From positions 13,009 to 77,008 of the forward strand of contig DYIZ01000003.1 of the NCBI GenBank assembly GCA_020723385.1: 64,000 nucleotides of DNA. Reading direction: 5' to 3'. A program made the position numbers and the translations under genes. Source of the stretch: Candidatus Aquidulcis sp. GTDB taxonomy: Bacteria > Chloroflexota > Anaerolineae > Anaerolineales > UBA4823. Below, in pieces: positions 47,303 to 56,427 of this stretch (position 1 is its first letter; each line of letters starts with the position of its first letter). Below the pieces are notes generated by a model. It was given only the letters and a program-made list of their open reading frames with translations. It did not search any database and was not told the DNA's origin.

Positions 47303-47903
47303 CGGATGCCTCCTTTCGGGCAGGGATGTCGCCCAACCTTGCCTGCAACCGCATCCGGGCTACATGAAGCCGCGAATGCACCGTGCCTTCGCTGATCCCG
47401 AGGCTGGCCGCGATCTCGGGGACGGTCAGCTCGTGAACGTATCGCAAAATGACCGGCAAACGATGTTTTTCCCCCAGGCCGTCTACCGCCCGCCAGAGGG
47501 AGGTATCCGACTCGCTTTGGAGAGCAGCATCCTCGGGCGCGGCTGGCTTTGCGGACAGCCAGTGCAGCGCGGCCAGCGTCGTGTGAAGCGCCTGGCGGGC
47601 TTTGCGTTTACGCAGGCGGGCGCGGCAGGTGTTGACGGCGATGCTCGTCAGCCAGGTGCGAAGATGGGACTCGCCCCGGAAGGTGTGCAGCGCCCGGCAG
47701 GCGGCGATGAATGTTTCCTGGGCGGCGTCGTCAGCTTCAGCCGCGCCGTTGTCGCTGCCATCATCGAGGATCGAGAGGGCCAGCCGGCGGATGTAGGGAT
47801 AGTAAAGCGTCACCAGGCCCTCGATTTCGAGGGGCCGAGTTATGCCAGCCGGAAGCGATTTGGGGTCGAAGTCGGTCATGGTGCAGGCATTCGGTTTGGG
47901 CAT
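47286..47903 (-). CDS. ECF RNA polymerase sigma factor
   Basis: LVTLYYPYIRRLALSILDDGSDNGAAEADDAAQETFIAACRALHTFRGESHLRTWLTSIAVNTCRARLRKRK; LPVILRYVHELTVPEIAASLGISEGTVHSRLHVARMRLQ. Confidence 0.95.
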   Translation of the reverse strand: MPKPNACTMTDFDPKSLPAGITRPLEIEGLVTLYYPYIRRLALSILDDGSDNGAAEADDAAQETFIAACRALHTFRGESHLRTWLTSIAVNTCRARLRKRKARQALHTTLAALHWLSAKPAAPEDAALQSESDTSLWRAVDGLGEKHRLPVILRYVHELTVPEIAASLGISEGTVHSRLHVARMRLQARLGDIPARKEASDDSDA

Positions 47904-48018
47904 TTCACACGATTAGACGCGCCAGATGCCCAAAACCTTCATTCCACCGAAGAGAAGAAACAAAAACTCTTCCGTTGCGAAGCGGAAGAGCCATTCTACC
48001 CAATTATTCGTACACCGA

Positions 48019-48411
48019 TCAGGGCAAATCTGAAGCGGTCTGATCCGCGAATAACATCAGCCACACCTGCCAGTTATGAATGACCTGCGGTGTGATCATG
48101 GGGGCCGTGGTTGCCGGGGGTGTCGCACCCGCCGGGGGCAGCGCAACCACCAAATTTTCGCCCTCGCGCACCTGTTTGTTGCCGTAAGCCCATTCAGCTA
48201 CAGCCGCATCGGAAGTGGCATACGCGATCTGGGTTTCGAGAACCGTCTTGGTTTCGACCAACTGCGTCACCTGCGCGCCCACCCGCTCTCGCTCAGCCGT
48301 CAACCGGCGCAGCTCAGACATCCGGCCATTGAAGTCCACGATCAGCAGGAATAAAACAGCCAGCCCAAGAACGATCAAAGCGATACGCCAACCCCGGTTG
48401 AATGCTTTCAT
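48019..48411 (-). CDS. Septum-formation-initiator (FtsL/DivIC)-like small membrane protein
   Basis: One N-terminal TM followed by coiled coil RMSELRRLTAERERVGAQVTQLVETKTVLETQIAYATSDAAVAEWAYGN. Confidence 0.7.
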   Translation of the reverse strand: MKAFNRGWRIALIVLGLAVLFLLIVDFNGRMSELRRLTAERERVGAQVTQLVETKTVLETQIAYATSDAAVAEWAYGNKQVREGENLVVALPPAGATPPATTAPMITPQVIHNWQVWLMLFADQTASDLP

Positions 48412-48458
48412 GAACCCATCTTACCGCAGGCGACCTTTTCGCGCAAGATTAAAAATGC

Positions 48459-48490
48459 AAACCCCAGGGGTTTGAAAACCCCTGGGGTTT
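48459..48490. terminator. Hairpin AAACCCCAGGGGTTT-GA-AAACCCCTGGGGTTT
   Basis: 15-bp arms adjacent to the tRNA-Leu 3' end. Confidence 0.65.
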
Positions 48491-48500
48491 ATCGGGTCTG

Positions 48501-48584
48501 TGCCGAAGGAGGGACTTGAACCCTCACGACCTTGCGATCACTAAGCCCTGAACCTAGCGCGTCTGCCAATTCCGCCACTTCGGC
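48501..48584 (-). tRNA. tRNA-Leu (anticodon CAG), CCA not encoded
   Basis: GCCGAAGTGGCGGAATTGGCAGACGCGCTAGGTTCAGGGCTTAGTGATCGCAAGGTCGTGAGGGTTCAAGTCCCTCCTTCGGCA; acceptor GCCGAAG/CTTCGGC, anticodon stem CTAGG/CTTAG, long variable arm. Confidence 0.96.
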
Positions 48585-48667
48585 AATTCGATTTGACTGC
48601 GGACTGAATTTTACCCATAATTCGAGTTTTGTCAACCTCGATTTTGTCGCCCCCGGAAGTCTCACCG

Positions 48668-48731
48668 AGGTGCAACGCACTTCAGAATTACGATTTCTGG
48701 CCGTTTTCTCGCTCTGAAGTGCATTGCACCT
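48668..48731. repeat. 19-bp inverted repeat (one mismatch), 26-nt spacer
   Basis: AGGTGCAACGCACTTCAGA...TCTGAAGTGCATTGCACCT. Confidence 0.75.
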
Positions 48732-48774
48732 GGCCTTTCCTAAGCTGCCTTGCCAGCGATTCGAGTTTCATTGG

Positions 48775-49605
48775 CTATCCCTTCAGGAAGGGTAATACCC
48801 ACGATCTGCCCGGATCGAGGATGCCCCATGTCCAAAATGGGTCGAGCCAGGCCAGTTTGAGTGGCTTCCCATTGACAATGGGAAACTTACCAGATAAGGG
48901 CAAGGTTTGTCCTTGTGCTATTACTTTTGTCGGTAAATAAGCATAATATAGTGAGGTTGTAAATGAAATAGTTTCACCGGGTGCTAAACTATCAGTCAAT
49001 AATTGGCTTGATATAACATTGACTTGATTCAATGACCATGCTACTCCTTGAACATTCGACATCGAATACGGTTCATCATTACGTACTTCTGCATAGACAT
49101 AGGCCCAATCACCGATGTATTGTGTTTGAGAATATACGACAGTCAAAGGTTTAAAATTCTGATCACCGTTCGGATTCCAACCGATTATAGACACCTCATA
49201 ATAATCAACATCATCACTAAATATATCGATATAAATATCAAAAGGATTCAATTCGTAAGGTAATGTTGCGGTCAGGATCGTAGTTTCAGTATATGTACCG
49301 AGTAACTGACCAGAATGACCATAAGGTCTGGCTTCAATAAGCACGTCAAATAATGAGCTGGTAGTTGTAGCCATAACATCACCAAGAATTCGAACTGTTC
49401 CCCCTCGGTTTCGGACCATATTGGTTTCGACTATGTGTAATGGCATCGAGATTGCCGCTAACGGAAGATAGACACAATTTGTTGATCCACAGGTTGACTG
49501 TAGCTTGGCAACACCCTGGTCCGTAAAGGATAGCAGGATAGCCAGAATCATAATACAACCCACAAAACGAATTCTCATCATCAGTGCATCCTCCACAATT
49601 TTCAA
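48775..49605 (-). CDS. Hypothetical secreted protein
   Basis: Hydrophobic N-terminal signal (IRFVGCIMILAILLSFTDQGVAKL); FxxxL-type extracellular domain resembling NEW3/FxLYD-like proteins (DWAYVYAEVRNDEPYSMSNVQGVAWSLNQ). Confidence 0.6.
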   Translation of the reverse strand: MKIVEDALMMRIRFVGCIMILAILLSFTDQGVAKLQSTCGSTNCVYLPLAAISMPLHIVETNMVRNRGGTVRILGDVMATTTSSLFDVLIEARPYGHSGQLLGTYTETTILTATLPYELNPFDIYIDIFSDDVDYYEVSIIGWNPNGDQNFKPLTVVYSQTQYIGDWAYVYAEVRNDEPYSMSNVQGVAWSLNQVNVISSQLLTDSLAPGETISFTTSLYYAYLPTKVIAQGQTLPLSGKFPIVNGKPLKLAWLDPFWTWGILDPGRSWVLPFLKG

Positions 49606-49950
49606 ATCATTGTGTGATGAACCATGAACATGCTCCAGGAAGAACTATTGGTCTACCCAAGCAGACGAGTGTGCCGCTATAGTTTCTGGAAAATCGTATC
49701 CTGACCCTACAAGACTGGCTCGAACTGTTTTTACACACCACAAGCAAGCGTATTTTGCAATAGAAGCGGCTGATTGACATCTCGACTTGCTCATTGTCGC
49801 CAGGAAAGCGCTATTTGTCAACAAAAATTTGGGCATAGACGCGCGCCTGGCACAGAAATTGCTGTGATTTCCAACAACCCGGCAAGATTTGGGTCATCAC
49901 CACTTTGCCCCTCTTTCGCCCGCGTGCTATAATCATAGCGGATAATCATT

Positions 49951-52317
49951 ATGGAATTCTTCCTGTCGCAAATCTACGCCATTCTCACCACCTCCCCGGG
50001 CAGCCTGCTCTACCATGCCGTGCTGGCGATTTCGATTGCCATGGCTTTGCAGGCTTCGATCACCTACTGGCGCATCAGCGGGTTCCCCCAGGAGCGCCGC
50101 ATGGTCATCGGGCTTGGATTGCTCCTGCTGACCCAGGTCGCCTTGTTCGTGGCGTCTGGCCTGGTCTGGCAGGGAGTCGTCGAAGCATCCACGGTGTTTC
50201 CGCCTCTCGACCGGGCGGTCGCCTTGCTATGCTTCGTCATCATCGCCTGGCTGTGGATTTTCCCCGAGACCGCCCGCCTGGCGGATGCCGCCACCCTGCT
50301 GGTCATGCTGCTGATCGGGCTGGCCGCGGTCTTGGCGCTGGTGTGGTGGAACGGCCAAGGTAACGGCCAGCCATTCAACAGCACGTGGCCTGATTTTCTC
50401 GCCAACTCCTTGGCGCTGGTTATTGCCATTGGAAGCGGGCTGCTCCTGATAATCCGTCGGCCCAACAATTGGGGGATTGGCCTGGGCACACTGGGTATGC
50501 TTGCCGCCGGGCACTTGCTGGCGCTGCTCATACCCGCCCCTGAAGGGGACTACTATGGGATTATCCGCCTGACGCAAATTGCCGCCTACCCTTTGCTGCT
50601 GGCCATCCCCCAACGGTTTCCATTGATCAGCGAGACGCCGCCGGCTTCCTTCAAAACCCTGATCCACGAAAAGCCCCGCATCAGCGCCGATATCAAGGTG
50701 CTCCAGGCATTCCTCGAGCTGGCAGTCGAGCCATCCGCCGAAAAAGCCTCCCGCGACCTGACCCGCACCATCTCCCAAATGATGCTGGCCGATATCAGTT
50801 TGTTAATGCTGTCCTCCGCGGACGGGCAGCTCAGCATCATCTGCGGGTATGATTTGATCCGCGAGCTGCCGATCGAAGGTTTCTCGCTGGATGAGCGTCT
50901 GTACCCGGTGCTGTCCAACGCCCTGCGGCGCGGCCGCCCGCTGCGCCTCCCCGCCAGCAGCACCTCCCCCGATCTGCTCGGGCTGACGCGTGCCTTGAAT
51001 CTTGGCCGCAGCGTGGGGCATTTGCTGGTCGTCCCGCTCACCCACCCCGAGCAAGTACCCTCCCTGGGGATGATTCTACTCTCACCGTATTCGAATCGCG
51101 GCTGGACCACCGAAGATCAAACTTACCTGCAAAATTCTGCCGATGCCCTGGGCAAAATCCTGCTTCGAAACCAGGTATCGAGCACCCTCTCCGACGATCT
51201 GGGAACGACGCGCCAGACTCTCCAAACCGCGCTGACCCAGGCCGAGCAATACCAGCAAGAAAATCGCGAGCTTCTCAGCCAGGTGGAACAGGCGCGTGAC
51301 CAGGCCGCCCAGCAGCAATCCCGCGCCGAAAGCCTGGCGGCCATCGTCGCCGCGCAAGAGGATGCCCGCCAGACGATTGCCGAATTGCAAGCCGAGCTGG
51401 AGCGGCGGCAGTCGCAAGCCGCCAGCGCCCCGGCCAGCCTTTCCGGCGAGACCGAGCATCTCGAAAACGAGCTGCGCGCGGCGCTGGAAGAAACCGCCCG
51501 CCTGAGAGCAAAGCTTTCTGAGGCCGACCAGACCATCCTCAAATTGCGGGCCGCCGCCGAGAGCGCCACGCCGCCTGCCGAACAGGCCGAGGTGATCGCT
51601 TCCATCGCCCAGGAGCTGCGCCAGCCGATGTCGTCCATCGTTGGCTATACCGATCTGCTGCTTGGCGAGTCGGTGGGCATTTTGGGCGCATTGCAGCGCA
51701 AGTTTCTCGACCGGATCAAGGCCTCCACCGAACGGATGGGCGGATTGATCGAAGACCTGATTCAGGTCACCTCGCTCGATTCTGGAGAGATGGAGATCAG
51801 CCCCGAGACGGTCAATCTCAACTCGGTGATTGACGAGGCCATCGCTTACTCGGTGATGCGCCTGCGCGAGAAAAATATCACCATGCGGGTGGATCTGCCC
51901 GAGCAGTTGCCCTACGTGAAAGCCGACCGCGACGCATTGCAGCAAATTCTGATGCACCTGCTGCAAAACGCCGGCTCGGCCACCCCGGTCGAGGGAGAGA
52001 TCAGCCTGTCGGCGCGGGTGGAACGCGAGGACAGCAAGCCGGGCTATGTGCTGCTTCAGGTATCCGACACAGGCGGGGGCATTCCTGCCGATGATCTGCC
52101 GCGCGTCTTCTCACGCTTGTACCGGGCCGATAACCCGCTCATCCAGGGGGTCGGCGATACCGGCGTGGGGTTGTCCATCGTCAAGAAACTGGTCGAGGCG
52201 CACGGAGGCCGCATTTGGGTAGACAGCCAGATCGGGCAAGGCTCGACGTTCAGTGTGCTGCTGCCGCTGACGGCTTCCGCGCCGGTGAATAACAATCGTG
52301 GGGGGAATGCCGGATGA
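49951..52317 (+). CDS. Membrane sensor histidine kinase (multi-TM, GAF-like, coiled coil, HisKA, HATPase)
   Basis: N-terminal TM helices; Q/E/A-rich coiled coil; VIASIAQELRQPMSSIVGYTDLLLGES; VSDTGGGIPADDLPRVFSRLYR; VGLSIVKKLVEAHGG. Confidence 0.93.
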   Translation: MEFFLSQIYAILTTSPGSLLYHAVLAISIAMALQASITYWRISGFPQERRMVIGLGLLLLTQVALFVASGLVWQGVVEASTVFPPLDRAVALLCFVIIAWLWIFPETARLADAATLLVMLLIGLAAVLALVWWNGQGNGQPFNSTWPDFLANSLALVIAIGSGLLLIIRRPNNWGIGLGTLGMLAAGHLLALLIPAPEGDYYGIIRLTQIAAYPLLLAIPQRFPLISETPPASFKTLIHEKPRISADIKVLQAFLELAVEPSAEKASRDLTRTISQMMLADISLLMLSSADGQLSIICGYDLIRELPIEGFSLDERLYPVLSNALRRGRPLRLPASSTSPDLLGLTRALNLGRSVGHLLVVPLTHPEQVPSLGMILLSPYSNRGWTTEDQTYLQNSADALGKILLRNQVSSTLSDDLGTTRQTLQTALTQAEQYQQENRELLSQVEQARDQAAQQQSRAESLAAIVAAQEDARQTIAELQAELERRQSQAASAPASLSGETEHLENELRAALEETARLRAKLSEADQTILKLRAAAESATPPAEQAEVIASIAQELRQPMSSIVGYTDLLLGESVGILGALQRKFLDRIKASTERMGGLIEDLIQVTSLDSGEMEISPETVNLNSVIDEAIAYSVMRLREKNITMRVDLPEQLPYVKADRDALQQILMHLLQNAGSATPVEGEISLSARVEREDSKPGYVLLQVSDTGGGIPADDLPRVFSRLYRADNPLIQGVGDTGVGLSIVKKLVEAHGGRIWVDSQIGQGSTFSVLLPLTASAPVNNNRGGNAG

Positions 52318-53330
52318 AAGAAATCCGCCAGGTTTTGCTGGGCATCCTGGCAGCCTTGCTCTCCGCCGTCATCATCCTGGGCAGCTTTTTCCTGACCCTG
52401 ACGGAGAGTGGGATCAACGTGGCCCAAGGGGCCTCGCCAACTCCCACGAGCAGCCTGCCCCCCGCGGTCACGCCCACCCACACCGAGACGGCTCGCATCA
52501 TCGAGCCGACCCCTTCACCCGCGGGAGTCACCAGTCTGCCGGGGGCCAGCCCGTCTTTTACCCCAACGATCACACCCATCCCAACCGGCACACCGACCGG
52601 CACGCCGACACCCACCACAATTCCCACATCCGCCAACTGCCCGCCGCCCCCGGGATGGTCGCCGGTGACGGTGCAGGTGGGCGATACACTCGATTCCCTG
52701 GCGCAAACCTACAACACCACCCCCGAGGCGCTGGCCGCGGCGAACTGCCTGAGCACGACCAATCTGATACCAGGCATGATTTTGTATGTGCCGGGTGCGC
52801 CGCCCACCGAGCCGCCCATCCAATGCGGGCCGTATCCTGGCTGGGTCTTCTACACGGTGCGAGTGGGCGACACCTTGTACAGCATCGGCCAGGCTTATAA
52901 CGTCAGCGTCCAGCAGCTTCAGTTTGCGAATTGTTTGGGCAGTTCGACGCTGATCCGGGTCGGGCAGCGCCTGTATGTGCCCAACATTGCCACAAGAACG
53001 CCGGTGATTTCAAAGACCCCCACCAGCGGGCCAACCGATACACCCACAGCCACACCCGGCCCGATCAGCAATACACCCACCGCGACTCCTTCGTCGGCGC
53101 CGGACACCCCTATTCCGACCGCTACACCCACACGGACTGCAACAGAGCCAATAATTTTGGATACCGATACGCCGACTCCCACCCCTACGCCAACAGGGAC
53201 AGAGACAGCGACGCCGACATCCACGGCGACTGAAACACCCGCGCCAAGCGAAACGCCTACTCCCACTGCCACTGAAACCGAAACGCCGGAACCGACCGAG
53301 ACCCCGACGCCTACGGCAACGGCGACTTGA
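52314..53330 (+). CDS. Membrane-anchored protein with two LysM domains and Thr/Pro-rich tail
   Basis: ATGA overlap with the kinase; [29 protein letters not shown]... and [29 protein letters not shown]... Confidence 0.9.
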   Translation: MKEIRQVLLGILAALLSAVIILGSFFLTLTESGINVAQGASPTPTSSLPPAVTPTHTETARIIEPTPSPAGVTSLPGASPSFTPTITPIPTGTPTGTPTPTTIPTSANCPPPPGWSPVTVQVGDTLDSLAQTYNTTPEALAAANCLSTTNLIPGMILYVPGAPPTEPPIQCGPYPGWVFYTVRVGDTLYSIGQAYNVSVQQLQFANCLGSSTLIRVGQRLYVPNIATRTPVISKTPTSGPTDTPTATPGPISNTPTATPSSAPDTPIPTATPTRTATEPIILDTDTPTPTPTPTGTETATPTSTATETPAPSETPTPTATETETPEPTETPTPTATAT

Positions 53331-53371
53331 GGCGGCAGATCATCAGGAATGATTTTGCTCAGACGAGACTA

Positions 53372-53436
53372 AATTCAGGCGCTGAAGCGCTCACTACGAA
53401 CCTGGCGCTGATGCGCCTGCTACGAAACCGAAAGAT
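53372..53436. repeat. REP-like tandem palindromes (CAGGCGCTGAAGCGCTCACTACGAACCTGGCGCTGATGCGCCTGCTACGAA)
   Basis: Two related units each with inverted symmetry (AGGCGCTGAAGCGCT; TGGCGCTGATGCGCC). Confidence 0.6.
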
Positions 53437-53454
53437 GATTTACTGGATCAATTT

Positions 53455-54558
53455 ATGCACTCACGAAATCGCGCTCTATGGCTGATCATTGCTTTGCTGC
53501 CCTTAGCCTGCGCGCTGCCCACGATTGCGACTCCCATCGCGCCGGGAACGGGCGGCGGCAGCGGCGGTCCGGTGTTCGTCTTCGCGCCCGCCAATGCGAC
53601 CCCCACAGCAACGCCTTTTCAGCCATCCGCACCCACGCCCACTTACATTCCCACCAACCAGCCGACGCCCACTGTCTTTATCCCTCCCACGGCGGAACTG
53701 CCAGAAATCGTCGAGCCGGTGGCTAAATCCTGGGATGATTATCCCGGCCCAACCGTCTGGCCCGACATTGACATTCCTGCGCCAACCGGGATTCTGGCGC
53801 AGCCCGAAGGGCAGGTGACCATCCTGCTGCTCGGCTCCGACCAGCGGCCTTCCGATGGCGGCTTGCGCACCGACACGATTCTGCTGCTGACGCTGAACAC
53901 AAAGGAAGGGACGGTCAATATCACCTCGTTCCCGCGTGATTTGTACGTGTACATCCCTGGCTGGACGGTGCAGCGCATCAACACAGCCTACGGCTTTGGC
54001 GGGTTCGAATCACTGGCGCTGACGCTCGAGTACAATTTTGGGGTTCACCCTGACCATTACGTGATGATCAATTTCAGCTCTTTCAAAGAGGTGATTGACA
54101 GCCTGGGCGGGATCAACGTCAATGTGGCGGCGCCCCTGACCGATCACCGCGACGCCTACGGGGATTACACCGTTCCGGCAGGGATCGTCACCATGGATGG
54201 GGAAACAGCCTTGTGGTACGTACGCGCTCGCTACACCACCAGCGACTTCGACCGCGGGCGGCGGCAGCAAGAAGTGCTGCAAGCAATCTTCGAAAAGCTG
54301 CTCAGCCTGGACGCCATCGAACGCGCTCCCGATTTGTATGATATCTACCGTCAGAACGTGACCACCGACATGACGTTCGACCAAATGGCCGAGCTGGCGC
54401 CCCTGGCGGTGCAGTTGCGCGATACATCGCGCATCCATCATTATTTCATTGGGCCAGAGACTGTGATGAACTGGGTCAACTACAGCGGCGCGCAGGTGCT
54501 GCTGCCCATCCGCGATGCGGTGCTGGAAGTGATGAAACAGGCGTTGAACAGCCCGTAA
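53455..54558 (+). CDS. LytR-CpsA-Psr (LCP) family protein
   Basis: ILLLGSDQRPSDGGLRTDTILLLTLNTKEGTVNITSFPRDLYVYIPGW...INTAYGFGG...INFSSFKEVIDSLGGINVNV...RYTTSDFDRGRRQQEVLQAI. Confidence 0.95.
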   Translation: MHSRNRALWLIIALLPLACALPTIATPIAPGTGGGSGGPVFVFAPANATPTATPFQPSAPTPTYIPTNQPTPTVFIPPTAELPEIVEPVAKSWDDYPGPTVWPDIDIPAPTGILAQPEGQVTILLLGSDQRPSDGGLRTDTILLLTLNTKEGTVNITSFPRDLYVYIPGWTVQRINTAYGFGGFESLALTLEYNFGVHPDHYVMINFSSFKEVIDSLGGINVNVAAPLTDHRDAYGDYTVPAGIVTMDGETALWYVRARYTTSDFDRGRRQQEVLQAIFEKLLSLDAIERAPDLYDIYRQNVTTDMTFDQMAELAPLAVQLRDTSRIHHYFIGPETVMNWVNYSGAQVLLPIRDAVLEVMKQALNSP

Positions 54559-54574
54559 CTCAGGAGGAACGAAG

Positions 54575-54856
54575 ATGCAATGGTCTGAAATACGCAAAAC
54601 CCATCCTGATGAATGGCTTGTTATAGAGGCCATACAAGCCCACACAACACCTACGAATCAGCGTCAATTAGATAGGATCGCGGTTATTGAACAGTGTATT
54701 GATGGCATCAGCGCCATACATAGCTATCGTCGCCTTCACCAACTATACCCTACTCGTGAATTCTATTTTGTGCATACTCATCGAGAAGAACTCGATATTC
54801 GCGAGCAACAATGGTTGGGTATCAGGAGAAGTTATGCAGCTAACATTGAAAGATAA
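54575..54856 (+). CDS. Hypothetical 93-aa protein upstream of a retropepsin-like gene
   Basis: Continuous ORF with upstream AGGAGG; overlaps the next gene by 23 nt. Confidence 0.68.
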   Translation: MQWSEIRKTHPDEWLVIEAIQAHTTPTNQRQLDRIAVIEQCIDGISAIHSYRRLHQLYPTREFYFVHTHREELDIREQQWLGIRRSYAANIER

Positions 54857-55217
54857 CCTCCCTTTCGTGACTGTTGTGGTGACTCATAAAGGGCAAGCTA
54901 TTGAAATAACAAATGTTCTAGTTGATACAGGATCAGGGTCTACAATATTGTCAGCCGATGCAATGCAGGTTATTCAAATCACACCCTCGCCTGAAGATAC
55001 ACTATATATTATCCGTGGTATCGGAGGAAATGAGGTTGTCTACTCACATCGAGTAGAAAACATAAGAATTGGTGAAGGGAATATCAGCAATTTTGAAATC
55101 GAGATCGGGGGTATGGATTATGGCTTTGAGATTAACGGCATTATTGGAATGGATTATCTTGTACAAACGGGAGCGATTATCAATTTGCAGGATACGATAA
55201 TCGAGTTTGCAGGATAA
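54834..55217 (+). CDS. Retropepsin-like aspartyl protease family protein
   Basis: Start MQLTLKDNLPFVTVVVTHKG; catalytic motif VLVDTGSGSTILS and C-terminal EINGIIGMDYL. Confidence 0.83.
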   Translation: MQLTLKDNLPFVTVVVTHKGQAIEITNVLVDTGSGSTILSADAMQVIQITPSPEDTLYIIRGIGGNEVVYSHRVENIRIGEGNISNFEIEIGGMDYGFEINGIIGMDYLVQTGAIINLQDTIIEFAG

Positions 55218-55242
55218 GCGATATAACATTTTAGGAGGAAAC

Positions 55243-56346
55243 ATGACTATACTGCAAGGCAAAGGCTTTTACACCTGGAAGCTGCCCAACTGCGAGGGCG
55301 GAGACCCCAATGCTTTCGCCGCACAGGCCAAGAGCGCCGGGCTGACGCATGTTCTCATTAAAATCGCCGATGGCGTCACCGTCTATAATGGCAACTGGGG
55401 CGATCCCAAGGACTACGTCACGCCTATCGTCGAGGCGCTCAAAGGGCGCGGTATCCAGGTTTGGGGCTGGCACTATGTTTATGGCAAAGACCCCATCGGC
55501 GAGGCCAACCGCGCCATCCAGCGCGCCCAACAATTGCAGGTGGACGGCTACGCCATTGACGCCGAGAAGGAATACAAGGAACCCGGTAAAGGTGAAGCCG
55601 CCAAGAAATTCATGGCCCAGTTGCGCACGGGCCTGCCCAACCTGCCGGTGGCGCTCAGTTCGTACCGCTTCCCATCCTATCACCCCCAACTGCCGTGGAA
55701 AGAATTTCTCGACAAGTGCGACATCAATATGCCCCAGGTATACTGGATGCAGGCGCATAACGCCGGCGATCAGCTCACTCGCTGCGTGCGCGAATTTCAA
55801 GCAATGACGCCCTACCGCCCGGTCATCCCCACCGGGGCGGCATTCCGCGAGGGCGGCTGGCAGCCCACAGTGAGCGAGGTGATGGATTTTCTCCAGACGG
55901 CGCAAAGTCTCAACCTGAGCGCGGCCAACTTTTGGGAGTGGGGCGATGCCCGCTCGGGAGTGCTTCCCGGTGTGTGGGAAGCCATCAGCGCCTTCCCGTG
56001 GGGCGGGGTCACTCCCCCGCAGGACATCTGCGAAAAATTCATCGCCGCACTCAACACACACGACCCCAACAAAGTCACCGAGTTGTACAATTCCACTGCC
56101 GTTCACGTCACATCAGCCCGCACCATCCAAGGCACCGAAAAGATCCGCACCTGGTACACCAGCCTGCTGACGCAGCTCCTGCCGAATGCCAAGTTCACCC
56201 TCACCGGCTTTTCCGGTACGGGCAGTTCCCGTCACCTGACCTGGACCGCCACCTCGTCCGGCGGGAACGTGCAAAACGGCAACGACACCTTCGGGCTGCT
56301 CAACGATAAAATAGCCTATCATTACGCCTTCTTTACCATAAAATAA
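55243..56346 (+). CDS. Glycoside-hydrolase-like TIM-barrel domain fused to a C-terminal NTF2/SnoaL-like domain
   Basis: GKGFYTWKLPNCEGGDPNAFAAQAKSAGLTHVLIKIADG...YAIDAEKEYK...; C-terminal CEKFIAALNTHDPNKVTELYNSTAVHVTSARTIQGTEKIRTWYTSLL. AGGAGG precedes the start. Confidence 0.78.
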   Translation: MTILQGKGFYTWKLPNCEGGDPNAFAAQAKSAGLTHVLIKIADGVTVYNGNWGDPKDYVTPIVEALKGRGIQVWGWHYVYGKDPIGEANRAIQRAQQLQVDGYAIDAEKEYKEPGKGEAAKKFMAQLRTGLPNLPVALSSYRFPSYHPQLPWKEFLDKCDINMPQVYWMQAHNAGDQLTRCVREFQAMTPYRPVIPTGAAFREGGWQPTVSEVMDFLQTAQSLNLSAANFWEWGDARSGVLPGVWEAISAFPWGGVTPPQDICEKFIAALNTHDPNKVTELYNSTAVHVTSARTIQGTEKIRTWYTSLLTQLLPNAKFTLTGFSGTGSSRHLTWTATSSGGNVQNGNDTFGLLNDKIAYHYAFFTIK

Positions 56347-56358
56347 TACCGAAGTGAG

Positions 56359-56411
56359 CCGGAATTTTGATATTGGTACGTGCTTCGCACGTACCAATAT
56401 CAAAATTCCGG
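56359..56411. terminator. 25-bp perfect-arm hairpin, 3-nt loop TTC
   Basis: CCGGAATTTTGATATTGGTACGTGC-TTC-GCACGTACCAATATCAAAATTCCGG. Confidence 0.6.
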
Positions 56412-56427
56412 TTTATTCCTAAAAACC

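Noticed and set aside
46328-48083. Plus-strand ORFs (355 and 285 aa) opposite the anti-sigma and sigma genes
   Set aside because: Antisense of well-supported sigma/anti-sigma genes; Arg/Gly-rich composition.
52919-53272. Minus-strand 117-aa GVGVSVG repeat ORF
   Set aside because: Antisense of the Thr/Pro-rich (ACx CCx) linker of the LysM protein.
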